Shown here: in pieces, positions 7,332 through 16,198 of the stretch
Numbering within the stretch: position 1 is the stretch's first letter
Layout: the number at the start of each line of letters is the position of its first letter
Assembly: GCA_903921725.1 (NCBI GenBank)
Contig: CAIXRA010000040.1
Location: 62,001 to 126,000, forward strand
Reading direction: 5' to 3'
DNA length: 64,000 nucleotides
Source of the DNA: an uncultured Lentisphaerota bacterium
GTDB taxonomy: Bacteria > Verrucomicrobiota > Lentisphaeria > Oligosphaerales > CAITYL01
Translations under genes and position numbers: made by a program
Notes under the pieces: model-generated
The model's input: only the letters and a program-made list of their open reading frames with translations
Databases searched by the model: none
Told to the model about the DNA's origin: nothing

Positions 7332-9554
7332 ATGCTGAATCCGCAACAACAGGCGGCGGTGGACCACGACCACCGGCCGCTGCTCATCATCGCCGGGGCG
7401 GGGACGGGCAAGACGACCGTGATGGCGCACCGGGCGGCGGCGCTCGTCGCCCGCGGCGTCGCGCCGGAACGGCTGCTGCTGCTGACCTTCACGCGCAAGG
7501 CGGCCGAGGAACTGCGCCAGCGCGTCGCCGGCCGGCTCGGCGTCGACTCCGGCGCGCTGCCCTGGTGCGGCACCTTCCACAGCGTCTCGGCGCGGCTGCT
7601 GCGGCGCTACGGGCGGCATGTCGGCCTCTCCGGCTCCTTCTCCATCCTTGACGAAAGCGACTCGCGCGAACTGCTCTGGCGCGCCGCGGAGGAGAGCTTC
7701 CCCGACCTCGACCCGAAGGCGTGGCCCGGCAAGTCCATGCTCATGCGCATCCACTCCTACCGCCAGAACAAGCAGATCACCGTCACCGAATCCGTGACGG
7801 AGACCGCGCCGGAGAAATACCAGCGGCTCGCCGGCGAGATCGCCACGGTGTTCGACCTCTACGCCGCCCAGAAGCGCGCCGGGGACATGCTCGACTTCGA
7901 CGACCTGCTCCTCGCCTGGCTCGACCTGCTGAATGTGAACGCAGAACGCAAAACGCAGAACGCAGAACTGAAAACGGGAAACGCGCCACCCGAAGCACGG
8001 GTGGCCGAACACGCAACGCGCAACACGCAACACGCAACGGATTCTTCCTTCGACTGCGCATCGCTGTTCGACTGCGTGATGGTGGACGAGTACCAGGACA
8101 CGAACATCCTGCAGAGCCGCATCCTCGCCGCGCTCTGCCGCGGGCACGGCCGCATCACCGTGGTCGGCGACGACGCCCAGGCGATCTACGGCTTCCGCGG
8201 CGCCACCGTCGAGAACATCCTCGCCTTCCCCGACGAGTTCCCCGGCGCGGTGCAGTGCAAGCTGGAGGCCAACTACCGCAGCACGCAGGAGATCCTCAAC
8301 GCCGCCAACGCGCTGTGGGCCGAGGCCGGACGGGGCTACGCCAAGATCCTCACCTCCACGAAGGGCGCGGGCGCGGCCCCGAAACTGGTCGTCTGCCGCG
8401 ACGAATGGGAGCAGGCCGAGCGCGTCGTCACCGAAATCGCCCGCTCCTATCTGGAGGACAAAGTGCCGCTGCGCGAGCAGGCCGTGCTCTTCCGCTCCTC
8501 GCACCACAGCTTCCGGCTTGAGGCGGAGCTCAAGAAGCTGCGCATCCCGTACCGGAAGTTCGGCGGGCAGAGCTTCACCGACGCCGCGCACATCAAGGAC
8601 GCCTTCGCCTTCCTCCGCGCGCATGAAAACCCGAAGGACACGACTGCCTGGGGGCGCATCCTGCTCATGCTCCCCGGCGTCGGCCCCGCCACCGCGCGCA
8701 AGTGCGTCGCCGCGCTGGCGGACTGCGCGGACCCGACCGCCGTCCTCGCCGCCGTCAAGCTCCCCGCCAAGGCGCAGCCGTTCCGCACGCGCCTGCTCGA
8801 CCTCCTCGCGCACCAGTTCAGCGGCGACGAGATCCCGCTGCAGGAGGAGCTGGAGACCGTCATCGACTTCTACCGCGACCTGTTGCCGGTGCTCTACGAC
8901 ACGCCCGACCTGCGCGAGGCCGGCCTGCGCGAAATGCTCACCATGGCCTCGCATTACAACAGCCGCCGCGAGTTCCTCGACGAGATGCTCACCGGCTACG
9001 ATGTCACGCCCGACTCCGACACCAACCCCGAGGAATACCTCACACTCAGCACCATCCACTCCGCCAAGGGCTGCGAATGGCGCCGGGTGCACCTGCTCCA
9101 GCTCGTCGAGGGCGGTCTGCCCTCCGCGCCGAGCCAGGACGACGACACGAAGATCGACGAGGAGCGCCGCCTGCTCTACGTCGCCATGACCCGCGCCAAG
9201 GAACGGCTTTCCCTCTACCAGCCGCGCGCCACGGAAAGCTTCAAGAACGGCGAGCGGCGGCAGAATTCCACCCGGCCCAGCCAGTTCCTCACCCCGGCGG
9301 TTCTCGCCGCGCTTGAGGGCGGCTGGGATGCGGCCAGCAACCGCGTCGAGTACGACGACGGGGACGGCGCGGGGGCGGCGGGCGGCGGGGCCGCGGCCGG
9401 CAGCGACCTCATCTACGACTACGACGGCGGCTCCACCGCGCGCCACGGCCGACCCGCCCCAAACGGACACAATAAATCACTCGGCCGCAACCGGTTCGGA
9501 TACGGGCACCACAAGCGCCGCCACGGCGGGACGACGGACGACCTGCCGTTCTGA
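7332..9554 (+). CDS. ATP-dependent DNA helicase, UvrD/Rep/PcrA family
   Basis: 740 residues from the ATG before LNPQQQAAVDH (Q-motif region); an earlier in-frame ATG at 7269 adds 21 unrelated residues. Superfamily 1A motifs in order: I AGAGTGKTT, Ia LTFTRKAAEEL, II VDEYQDTN, III GDDAQAIYGFRGA, IV ANYRSTQEI, V LSTIHSAKGCEW, VI RRLLYVAMTRAKERL. The protein unwinds DNA 3' to 5' in repair or replication restart. Between motifs I and II (residues about 200-238) there is a low-complexity insert (AERKTQNAELKTGN..., HATRNTQHATD) built from AACGCGCAACACGC-type repeats. The C-terminal 60 residues are Gly/Asp/His-rich and end in TTDDLPF, a common partner-binding tail in such helicases. Confidence 0.93.
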   Translation: MLNPQQQAAVDHDHRPLLIIAGAGTGKTTVMAHRAAALVARGVAPERLLLLTFTRKAAEELRQRVAGRLGVDSGALPWCGTFHSVSARLLRRYGRHVGLSGSFSILDESDSRELLWRAAEESFPDLDPKAWPGKSMLMRIHSYRQNKQITVTESVTETAPEKYQRLAGEIATVFDLYAAQKRAGDMLDFDDLLLAWLDLLNVNAERKTQNAELKTGNAPPEARVAEHATRNTQHATDSSFDCASLFDCVMVDEYQDTNILQSRILAALCRGHGRITVVGDDAQAIYGFRGATVENILAFPDEFPGAVQCKLEANYRSTQEILNAANALWAEAGRGYAKILTSTKGAGAAPKLVVCRDEWEQAERVVTEIARSYLEDKVPLREQAVLFRSSHHSFRLEAELKKLRIPYRKFGGQSFTDAAHIKDAFAFLRAHENPKDTTAWGRILLMLPGVGPATARKCVAALADCADPTAVLAAVKLPAKAQPFRTRLLDLLAHQFSGDEIPLQEELETVIDFYRDLLPVLYDTPDLREAGLREMLTMASHYNSRREFLDEMLTGYDVTPDSDTNPEEYLTLSTIHSAKGCEWRRVHLLQLVEGGLPSAPSQDDDTKIDEERRLLYVAMTRAKERLSLYQPRATESFKNGERRQNSTRPSQFLTPAVLAALEGGWDAASNRVEYDDGDGAGAAGGGAAAGSDLIYDYDGGSTARHGRPAPNGHNKSLGRNRFGYGHHKRRHGGTTDDLPF

Positions 9555-9562
9555 CCCCGCGC

Positions 9563-9590
9563 TTGTAGTCCCGCGCTTTAGGCGGCCCGA
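9563..9590 (+). repeat. REP unit upstream of the RAYT gene
   Basis: TTGTAGTCCCGCGCTTTAGG followed by CGGC, immediately after the helicase stop and 26 bases before the transposase ATG. It matches the REP arms at 3228, 3351, 10238 and 10351 and is followed by a shared tail (ATTCAATCCAAGG here, CTAATCCAAGG at 10268). Confidence 0.85.
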
Positions 9591-9615
9591 TTCAATCCAA
9601 GGGAAATCGCCACCC

Positions 9616-10221
9616 ATGTACAACTGGCGCTCCATGTCCCCCGAGCAACGCGAATACGTTCTCGCGCGGCGGAAACTGGCCGAACACCCATGGCACAGCC
9701 CGCCGCACCGCATGTCGGACGACGCCGTTTATCATCTCACGGCGGCAAACTACGAACACCGCCCCATCCTAGGCCTTACGCCAGAACGGATGAGCAGCTT
9801 CGAGAGCGAGCTCCTGTCCGCAGCGACGTCCAACGGCGAAACCATCATCGCCTGGTGCCTGCTGCCGAACCATTATCATCTTCTGCTTGACTCGCCGAAC
9901 GTGCTGGCTACATTGGCATCCCTTGGACGGCTCCACGGATCGAGTTCGTTCCGCTGGAACAACGAAGACGCCGCACGGGGAAGAAAATGCTGGCACCGCG
10001 CTGCGGACCGCAGCATGCGGAACGAGCGCCACTAGTGGGCAACGCTGAACTACATCAATCATAATCCCGTGCATCATGGATATGTGCGGCAATGGCAGGA
10101 TTGGCCTTACTCCAGCGCAGCCGCATATCTTGAATCGGCAGGCAAGGAGGCCGCCGTCCAGCGATGGCGCGAATATCCAGTTCTCGATTATGGCAAAGGC
10201 TGGGACGCCCCCAACCTGTAA
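9616..10221 (+). pseudogene. REP-associated tyrosine transposase (RAYT, Y1/HUH family) with premature amber codon
   Basis: Reading through an in-frame TAG at 10033-10035 gives a 201-residue RAYT. Landmarks: 'VYHLTAANYEHRPIL' (family YH.T start), the HUH-type metal site PNHYHLLL, then after the stop 'WATLNYINHNPVHHGYVRQW', 'WPYSSAAAYL' and 'YPVLDYGKGWD'. The TAG replaces one codon in a run that usually reads HYW, so it is a point change rather than a frameshift. The likely catalytic Tyr (in NYINHNPV) lies just after it, so the 139-residue truncated product should be inactive unless the amber codon is suppressed. Family proteins bind and cleave REP hairpins, and matching REPs flank this gene on both sides. 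Confidence 0.85.
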
Positions 10222-10237
10222 ACCGAATTACCCAATG

Positions 10238-10379
10238 TTTGTAGTTCCGCGCGTCAGGCGGCCTCGCCTAATCCAAGGAGACTTGTGCCATCCCCCTCGC
10301 CAGCCTGTATGCATGTCCCTGGATATCCAGCCGTTCGGACTGGCAACGATTGGCCGCCTAAAGCGCGGAACTACAAACG
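10238..10379. repeat. REP pair (REPIN) downstream of the RAYT gene
   Basis: Plus-orientation arm at 10238-10265 (TTTGTAGTTCCGCGCGTCAGG...) and inverted arm at 10351-10379, about 85 bases apart. The 10222-10444 gap before the next gene contains only this pair and its spacer. Arms differ from each other by a few bases, indicating some age. Confidence 0.85.
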
Positions 10380-10444
10380 CATACAGCCTGTTTACCTCCG
10401 CTTCTTCTGCACCGTCACTCGTCTTGTCTCCACCGGAGTCGCCC

Positions 10445-11134
10445 ATGCATCCTAAAACCGCCCTCATCACCGGAGCCACGCGCGGCATCGGCCGCGAGAT
10501 TGTGCGGCAGCTTTCGGCGCGCGGGGTCCGCGTGTTCGCCAGCGGCCGCGACGCGCGCCTGCTTGAAGAGCTCGCCGAGGAGACCGGCTGCCATGCGCAG
10601 GCGTTCGACCTCGCCCGCGCGGAGGAGGCCACCGCGCTCTACGCCGCCGCGAAAAGCGCCCTCGGCGGCGCGCCGGACTTCCTGGTCAACAACGCCGGAT
10701 TCAACCGCCGCAAGGCGCCCGCCGCGGAGATCACGGCGGCGGACTTGGACGAACACTACGCGGTGAACCTGCGCGCGGCGGTGCTGCTCTGCGGGGCGGC
10801 GATGCGCGACATGGTCCCGCGCAAGTCCGGGCATATCGTCAACGTCATCAGCTCGGTCGTCTGGCACCAGTCCGAGAACTACGGCGTGTACTGCGCGATG
10901 AAGTGCGCGCTGCACGGCTTCACCGTCTCCCTCATCAAAGAGGCGCGTCCGCATGGTGTCAAGGTCACGGGTGTCTATCCCGGCGGCACGGACACGGAGT
11001 TCCGCGCGCTGGAGCGCCCCGACTACCTGCGGCCGGAGAGCGCGGCGAAGATGATCGTGGACACCCTTTTCGCGCCGGCGGACGTCGCCGTGCACCAGCT
11101 CACCTTCCGCCCGATGGTGGAAACGAACTTTTGA
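10445..11134 (+). CDS. short-chain dehydrogenase/reductase (FabG-like)
   Basis: 229 residues from MHPKTALITG; longer in-frame extensions run back through the REP pair and are rejected. Rossmann NAD(P) site TGATRGIG at residues 8-15, NNAG (LVNNAGFN), and catalytic Tyr-Lys in YGVYCAMKCAL, with Ser in the preceding 'VISSVV'. The arrangement fits 3-oxoacyl-ACP reductase or a related SDR; substrate cannot be told. It lies 90 bases upstream of acpS, which would suit a lipid role, but no other fab gene is near. Confidence 0.85.
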   Translation: MHPKTALITGATRGIGREIVRQLSARGVRVFASGRDARLLEELAEETGCHAQAFDLARAEEATALYAAAKSALGGAPDFLVNNAGFNRRKAPAAEITAADLDEHYAVNLRAAVLLCGAAMRDMVPRKSGHIVNVISSVVWHQSENYGVYCAMKCALHGFTVSLIKEARPHGVKVTGVYPGGTDTEFRALERPDYLRPESAAKMIVDTLFAPADVAVHQLTFRPMVETNF

Positions 11135-11141
11135 ATATCGG

Positions 11142-11178
11142 TCCTATCCGTCTGATCGGACGGATCGGACGGATAAGG
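11142..11178. repeat. short inverted/direct repeat of GGACGGAT units
   Basis: TCCTATCCGTC pairs imperfectly with GACGGATAAGG across a spacer that itself repeats the unit GATCGGACG. It lies between the SDR gene and acpS. There is no T run, so a terminator role is doubtful. Confidence 0.5.
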
Positions 11179-11224
11179 CTGATTCCATGACAACCACTTT
11201 TTCAAAACACCAAAGGTAGCGTCC

Positions 11225-11608
11225 ATGATCCGAGGCATCGGCACCGACATTGTGGAGATTGCGCGCATCCGGCAGATCCTGGAGCGGCACGACCGTGCGT
11301 TCATCACCCGCGTCTTCACCGCCGAGGAGCAGGCGCTGGCGGAGGCGGAGAACGCGAACGCCGCGCAGTTCTACGCCGGGCGCTGGGCGGCGAAGGAGGC
11401 GGCGGCGAAGACGCTGGGGACGGGGATCGGCGCGGAGTGCAACTGGCTCGACCTCTGCATCCTGCGCGGACCGGCGGGGCAGCCGCAGCTCGAACTGCGC
11501 GGCGCCGCGGCGGAGACCGCGAAAAAGCTGGGAATCGCCTCCATCCACATCACGATCAGCCACGTCAAGGACCTGGCCGTCGCCTGCGCGGTGGCGGAAT
11601 CGGCGTAG
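11225..11608 (+). CDS. acpS: holo-[acyl-carrier-protein] synthase
   Basis: 127 residues, normal length. AcpS transfers 4'-phosphopantetheine from CoA to a Ser of apo-ACP. Both metal-binding motifs are present: GTDIVEIARI (D8) and FYAGRWAAKEAAAK (E58). The C-terminal ITISHVKDLAVA completes the fold. The start ATG is 16 bases after a weakly purine-rich stretch (CACCAAAGGTAG). It converges with ilvA, leaving seven bases between stops. Confidence 0.95.
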   Translation: MIRGIGTDIVEIARIRQILERHDRAFITRVFTAEEQALAEAENANAAQFYAGRWAAKEAAAKTLGTGIGAECNWLDLCILRGPAGQPQLELRGAAAETAKKLGIASIHITISHVKDLAVACAVAESA

Positions 11609-11615
11609 GCCGCGC

Positions 11616-13124
11616 CTATGCCAGGAAGAGGCGGTAGGCCGGGTTGGCGGTCTCGTCCATGTACGGGTAGTTGAGCGTCTTCAAGAAGGTGGCCACGCGG
11701 CGGCGGTCGCCCGCCGGTACCTGGAAGCCGACGCAGACCGTGCCGTAGGCGCCGCCCTGGTTGCGGTAGTTGAAGAGCGAGATGTTCCAGCGCTCGGGCA
11801 TGAGCGAGAGGAACTTCACCAGCGCGCCGGGGCGTTCCGGGAACTCGAAACGGTACAGCAGCTCGTCCTTCAGCCCGGGCGCATGCCCGCCGACCATGAA
11901 GCAGACATGCTCCTTGGCCAGTTCGTTGGCGGAGAGGTCCTGCACGGCATAGCCCTTCTTCTCCAGCAACCCCAGAATTTTGGAACGCGGAGCGGATTTG
12001 ACCTCGATGCCGACCAGGATGCGGGCGTCCTCCCCGCGGTCGTAACGGTAATGCAGAGCGGTGATGTTGTGGCTCTGCAGGACGGTGCAGAATTCCTTCA
12101 GGCTGCCGGGCGTGCCGGGAATGGTGGCGGCGGCCATGATTTCGCGGCGTTCGCCGAACTCGGCCCGCTGCGAGATGTAGCGCAGGCGCCCGAAGTTCAC
12201 GTTGGCGCCGCTCTCGATGGTGACCAGCGTCTTGCCGCGCAGGCCGTGTTCGACGGCGTATTTCTTGAGCCCGGCCAAGCCGAGCGCGCCCGCGGGTTCC
12301 GCGATGGAGCGGGTGTCCTCAAACAGATCCTTGACGGCGGCGCATATTTCGTCGTTCGAGACCGTCACCACGTCGTCGACGTACCGCTGTGCGAGGCGGA
12401 AGGTTTCCTTGCCGATGGTGGAGACCGCGACACCGTCGGCGAAAATCCCCACGCTCGGCAGTGTCACGCGACGGCCGGCCTTCCGCGCCGCCTGCAGGCA
12501 GGCGGAGGTGTCGGACTCGACGCCGATGATCTTGATCTCAGGGCGGAGGTACTTCAGGTAGATGCCGATGCCCGCGACCAGGCCGCCGCCGCCGACCGGG
12601 ATGAAGACGGCGTGCACCGGCCCGGAAAGCTGCCGGACCAGTTCCATGCCGATCGTGCCCTGCCCGGCAATCACGTCCGGATCGTCGTACGGATGCACGA
12701 AGACGAAGCCGTTCTTCGCCGCCAGCCCGTAGGCGTGGGCGCAGGCTTCGTCGAAAGTGTCCCCGTAAAGGACAGCCTCGCCGCCGCGCTCGCGGACGGA
12801 CTGGACCTTGATTTCGGGCGTCGTCACCGGCATCACGATGGTCGAACGGATGCCGAGGTGCGAGGCCGACATCGCCACCCCCTGCGCGTGGTTGCCCGCC
12901 GAAGCGGCGATGACACCGCGACGGCGCTCCTCCGGCGTCAGCTGCAGCATCTTGTTGTAGGCGCCGCGGAGTTTGAAGGAAAAGACGGGCTGGAGGTCTT
13001 CGCGCTTGACCAGCACGCGGTTCTGAAGCGCCTTGCTGAGGAAGTGCATGCCGTGCACCGGCGTCTCCTTCACCAGGTCGTAGATCTGAGCGTTCAGAAT
13101 TTTCTTAAGGTAGCGGGATGGCAT
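11616..13124 (-). CDS. ilvA: threonine ammonia-lyase, biosynthetic
   Basis: 502 residues, the long biosynthetic form. It converts L-threonine to 2-oxobutanoate at the start of isoleucine synthesis, using PLP. The PLP lysine is K51 in SFKLRGAYNK; 'AASAGNHAQGVA', the phosphate-binding GGGGL loop (PVGGGGLVAG) and 'ESGAN' follow. The C-terminal 180 residues form two ACT-like regulatory domains (around 'FTVLQSHNIT' and 'RFEFPERPGALVKFLSLMP...NISLFNYRNQG'), the hallmark of feedback-inhibited enzymes. A purine-rich AAGGAG lies upstream of the ATG. Confidence 0.96.
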   Translation of the reverse strand: MPSRYLKKILNAQIYDLVKETPVHGMHFLSKALQNRVLVKREDLQPVFSFKLRGAYNKMLQLTPEERRRGVIAASAGNHAQGVAMSASHLGIRSTIVMPVTTPEIKVQSVRERGGEAVLYGDTFDEACAHAYGLAAKNGFVFVHPYDDPDVIAGQGTIGMELVRQLSGPVHAVFIPVGGGGLVAGIGIYLKYLRPEIKIIGVESDTSACLQAARKAGRRVTLPSVGIFADGVAVSTIGKETFRLAQRYVDDVVTVSNDEICAAVKDLFEDTRSIAEPAGALGLAGLKKYAVEHGLRGKTLVTIESGANVNFGRLRYISQRAEFGERREIMAAATIPGTPGSLKEFCTVLQSHNITALHYRYDRGEDARILVGIEVKSAPRSKILGLLEKKGYAVQDLSANELAKEHVCFMVGGHAPGLKDELLYRFEFPERPGALVKFLSLMPERWNISLFNYRNQGGAYGTVCVGFQVPAGDRRRVATFLKTLNYPYMDETANPAYRLFLA

Positions 13125-13163
13125 GGAAGCTCCTTTGCCGCGGCGGCGGGGAATCGTGCCGGA

Positions 13164-14378
13164 TCAACGTGCGCAGTCGGGGCAGGCCATGATGCGTTCG
13201 GCGACGGTGCGCCCGAGCTGGCGGCACGCCTCGATGTCCGCCGGTTTCGGCGCGAATTTCGCCTCGACGGACGGCCCGATGATCTCCAACTTGTTGTTCT
13301 CGCCAAACTTGAGGATGCGCGAGACCGCGCCGCCGCTCCAGCCGGCCGAGCCGAAGGCGCCCAGCACGCGGTTCGCCAGCTTCTTGATCTCCAGCAGGTT
13401 GACCAGGTGCTCCATGGGCGGGAACAGCATCGTGTCGTAGGACGGCGCGCCGAGGATCAGCCCCTTGTAGCGCCAGGCGTCGCGCAGGATGTAGGAGGCG
13501 TGCGAGCGGGAGACGTCATGGATGCGGACCTTGGAGAAGCCGGTCTCCGTGATGCCGCGGGCGACGGCCTCCATCATGCGTTCCGTGTTGCCGTACATCG
13601 TGCCGTATGCCAGGACGATTCCCTGCTCGGGAATCTGCCGGCTCCAGCGGTCGTAAAGCTTCATGATCACACCGGGATCCTTGCGCCAGACCGGGCCGTG
13701 CGTCGGCGCGATGCACTTGATGTCGAACCCCGCCAGCTTCTGGAAGGCGCGCTGCACCATCTGCGAGTGGCGGCCGACGATGTTGGCGTAGTAGCGCAGC
13801 GCCTCGTCCTCGTAATACTCCAGGTCCACCTCGTCGTCGAAGATGCCGCCCTCCAGGGCGCTGAAGCCGCCGAAGGCGTCCATCGAGAAGAGCACCTTGT
13901 CCGTCGCGTCGTACGTCACCATCGTCTCCGGCCAGTGCACCATCGGCACCAGGGCGAAGGAGAGCTTGTGCCGGCCGAGGTCGAGCGTGTCGCCGTCGGT
14001 GACGATGAGCATGTCCGGCGTGAAGGAGAAGAATTCCTCGATGAACTTGGCGGTCTTCGCGTTGCCGACGAGCTTCACGCCCGGGAACGCTTTCATGATG
14101 GCGGGGATCGAGCCGGCGTGGTCGGGCTCCATGTGGTTGATGATCAGGTAGTCCAGGTGGCGGCCGCCGGTGAGCTTCAGCACCTGCTGCTCGAACGGGA
14201 TGGCGGACTTCGCCTTCACCGTGTCGAGCAGCGCGACCTTCTCGTCCAGGATCAGGTAGGAGTTGTAGGAGACGCCGCGCGGCAGCGGCCAGACCCCCTC
14301 GAAGAGGTCCGTGTCGCGGTCGTTGACGCCGATCCAGAAAATATCCTTCGCCGCATTGATGGGTTTCGGGTCGTGCAT
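13164..14378 (-). CDS. flavodiiron protein (FprA family A-type flavoprotein)
   Basis: 404 residues from MHDPKPINAAKDIFW; a 40-residue in-frame extension upstream is unlike the family and a Shine-Dalgarno (AAGGAC) precedes the chosen ATG. Residues 1-250 are a metallo-beta-lactamase-like di-iron domain with H82-x-E84-x-D86-H87, VHWPE and APTHGPVW; residues about 258-400 are a flavodoxin domain (LAYGTMYGNTERM, GAPSYD, GSAGWSGG). Such enzymes reduce O2 to water or NO to N2O in anaerobes. It ends in a CPDCAR tail that is not part of the standard fold and lacks a full rubredoxin domain. Confidence 0.93.
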   Translation of the reverse strand: MHDPKPINAAKDIFWIGVNDRDTDLFEGVWPLPRGVSYNSYLILDEKVALLDTVKAKSAIPFEQQVLKLTGGRHLDYLIINHMEPDHAGSIPAIMKAFPGVKLVGNAKTAKFIEEFFSFTPDMLIVTDGDTLDLGRHKLSFALVPMVHWPETMVTYDATDKVLFSMDAFGGFSALEGGIFDDEVDLEYYEDEALRYYANIVGRHSQMVQRAFQKLAGFDIKCIAPTHGPVWRKDPGVIMKLYDRWSRQIPEQGIVLAYGTMYGNTERMMEAVARGITETGFSKVRIHDVSRSHASYILRDAWRYKGLILGAPSYDTMLFPPMEHLVNLLEIKKLANRVLGAFGSAGWSGGAVSRILKFGENNKLEIIGPSVEAKFAPKPADIEACRQLGRTVAERIMACPDCAR

Positions 14379-14734
14379 GTGATGGTTGTCCTTATTGCCT
14401 GCCGCCTGTATATACTTGTCCGAGGCCGGCGGATTCCCCCGCGCGGCGGCGTAATTAAACAATGGGATGAAAGATAACCGCTCCGCGCGATTTTGCACAA
14501 GACCCGCGGCGATGGCGGCGGCGCGCCCAAGGAAATTGATTTATGCGCAATCCGCAATAGAATAACGTGCCTGACCAGCAGGCGGCGCAAAAACGGAGCC
14601 GACGCCGCCGTGAGAACAGGCCCCCGCATGCCGGTGTGCGCCAGGCGGAAGATGAGTCCCGGAGGGGCGGGTTTCCCTGCATTGAAATCGGCACCTGATG
14701 CAGTACGATAGGATGAGAACGGGGAGGTTCGCCT
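14379..14734. other. divergent intergenic region
   Basis: About 355 bases between the divergent flavodiiron and LamG-protein genes, so it should hold both promoters. A near-palindromic TGCGCAATCCGCA (from 14545) resembles the repeated GCGGANTCCGC motif. I see no small gene and no confident promoter. Confidence 0.5.
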
Positions 14735-16159
14735 GTGAAATTCGCATGTCCCGTGTGCAAGAGAACGCTGGATGTGACGCCGCAGCAGGTCGGGCGCGAT
14801 GTCGCCTGCCCCTGCGGCATCGCCTTTACGCTTGACCGCCAGATGTATTCGGAAGCCGCCAACCGCCGGCGCCTTCTGGTCGCCGGCATCGTCGGCGCCG
14901 GGCTGGCCCTCTTTTTCATGGTCACAATCGTCCTGACCGCCAAGCCGTCGAAGAAACCGGCCGCCGCCGAGCCGCGTGAGCCGGTCGCCGTTCTTCCCGT
15001 GGTGCCGGTGGGTCTTCCGAAGGCACAACCCCGGACGGAATCGCCCGCCGGCGGCGTGCAGGCGCCCGCCCTCCCCGCCCCCATCGCCTGGTGGACGCTG
15101 GACGAAACGGCCGGCAGGGCGGTGGCAGACTCGGCGGCCGGCGGGCGGCGGCCCGGCACTCTTGCGGGATCCCCCGTCTGGGCGCCCGGCCTGGGCGTGC
15201 ACGGCGGAGCCCTGGCCCTCAACGGTTCCGGCCAGTATGTGAAGACGCCGGCGCTCAATCTCAACTCCAACACCGTCACGCTCACCGCCTGGATCCGGCA
15301 GGGCGGCACGCAGGTGCCGGACACCGGCATCCTGTTCTGCCGCGGCGGCGGAACGGCGGCGGGCATCCTCACCACCCCCGGCGGCGAACTCCGCTACATG
15401 TGGGCGGACAAGTTCTGGACCCTCTCCTCCCGCCTGCTTCTCCCCAAGCGCGCCTGGACCTTCGTCGCCCTGGCCGTCGAAAAGGAACGGGGCACGCTTT
15501 ACATGGGAAGCAGCACCGGCCTTCACACCTTCGTCAACCAAACGCCGCACGCCCCGGAAACATTCGGCGGCGAGTTCCGCATCGGCTGCGACCCGAGCCT
15601 GGCCGCGCGTTACTTCAACGGCATGATGGACGATGTCCGGGTCTATGACCGGACGCTGACCGCCGGGGAGCTTCAGGAACTCTACCGCCGGGGGCGCGAG
15701 GCATTGAAGAACAATCCCAACGCCGATTCCGCCGCGCCCACCGCCGGGGGATCCGCGGCCGACTTCTTCCTTGCTCCGGCCGCAACGGCCGCAGCCTCGA
15801 TTCCGGCCCGTGGCGGCAACTACACGGCGGACAAACTCGCAGACGGCGACCGCAGCACGTTTTTTTGGTCCGAAAAAACACCAGCCAAAGGCAGTACAGT
15901 CACGATTTCATTCAAGAACCCCGTTCAGGTTTCCCTCATCAAATGCGTGTCCGGAACCCCGGAGAAGCCGGGTTCGGACACGCTGCGGAGCGGCATCCTG
16001 GAAATCTCCGCCGATGGAATGGGCTTCCGGAAAGTCGCGGAGTTCGTCAACGGCACCGCCCAGGCCGCCCTGCCGAAGAGCATCATCACCGCCGCGCGCA
16101 TCACCGTTTCCGGCACGGAGAAATCCACGGTCGCCATCCAGGATCTATTTCTGAAATAA
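14735..16159 (+). CDS. membrane-anchored LamG and discoidin domain protein with N-terminal zinc ribbon
   Basis: 474 residues starting at GTG, fixed by GGGGAGG at 14721-14727. Residues 1-30 hold a zinc-ribbon-like CPVC...CPCG pair; a single transmembrane helix (LLVAGIVGAGLALFFMVTIVLT) spans about 46-68; a Pro/Ala-rich linker follows. Residues about 115-330 form a LamG-like jellyroll (WWTLDETAGRAVADSA, GGALALNGSGQYV, 'AWTFVALAV', 'FNGMMDDVRVYDRTLTAGEL'). The C-terminus (about 350-474) is an F5/8 type C (discoidin) fold (KLADGDRSTFFWSE, ISFKNPVQVSLIKC). The topology puts the ribbon in the cytoplasm and carbohydrate-binding domains outside. Function unknown; sugar binding at the envelope is likely. 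Confidence 0.8.
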   Translation: MKFACPVCKRTLDVTPQQVGRDVACPCGIAFTLDRQMYSEAANRRRLLVAGIVGAGLALFFMVTIVLTAKPSKKPAAAEPREPVAVLPVVPVGLPKAQPRTESPAGGVQAPALPAPIAWWTLDETAGRAVADSAAGGRRPGTLAGSPVWAPGLGVHGGALALNGSGQYVKTPALNLNSNTVTLTAWIRQGGTQVPDTGILFCRGGGTAAGILTTPGGELRYMWADKFWTLSSRLLLPKRAWTFVALAVEKERGTLYMGSSTGLHTFVNQTPHAPETFGGEFRIGCDPSLAARYFNGMMDDVRVYDRTLTAGELQELYRRGREALKNNPNADSAAPTAGGSAADFFLAPAATAAASIPARGGNYTADKLADGDRSTFFWSEKTPAKGSTVTISFKNPVQVSLIKCVSGTPEKPGSDTLRSGILEISADGMGFRKVAEFVNGTAQAALPKSIITAARITVSGTEKSTVAIQDLFLK

Positions 16160-16198
16160 CCGCCGCCAAACCGCACGCCCCCCCCGAAGGCACACCAC

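Noticed and set aside
7242..9470. 742-residue minus-strand open frame
   Set aside because: Shadow of the UvrD-type helicase, whose motifs I-VI are intact on the plus strand.
10076..10444. N-terminal extension of the SDR gene
   Set aside because: It would translate the REP pair and intergenic sequence; the Rossmann fold begins right after the ATG at 10445.
11250..14477. 1075-residue open frame on the plus strand
   Set aside because: It is the antisense shadow of ilvA and the flavodiiron gene, both of which have clear motifs on the minus strand; encoded composition is Arg/Ala-rich noise.
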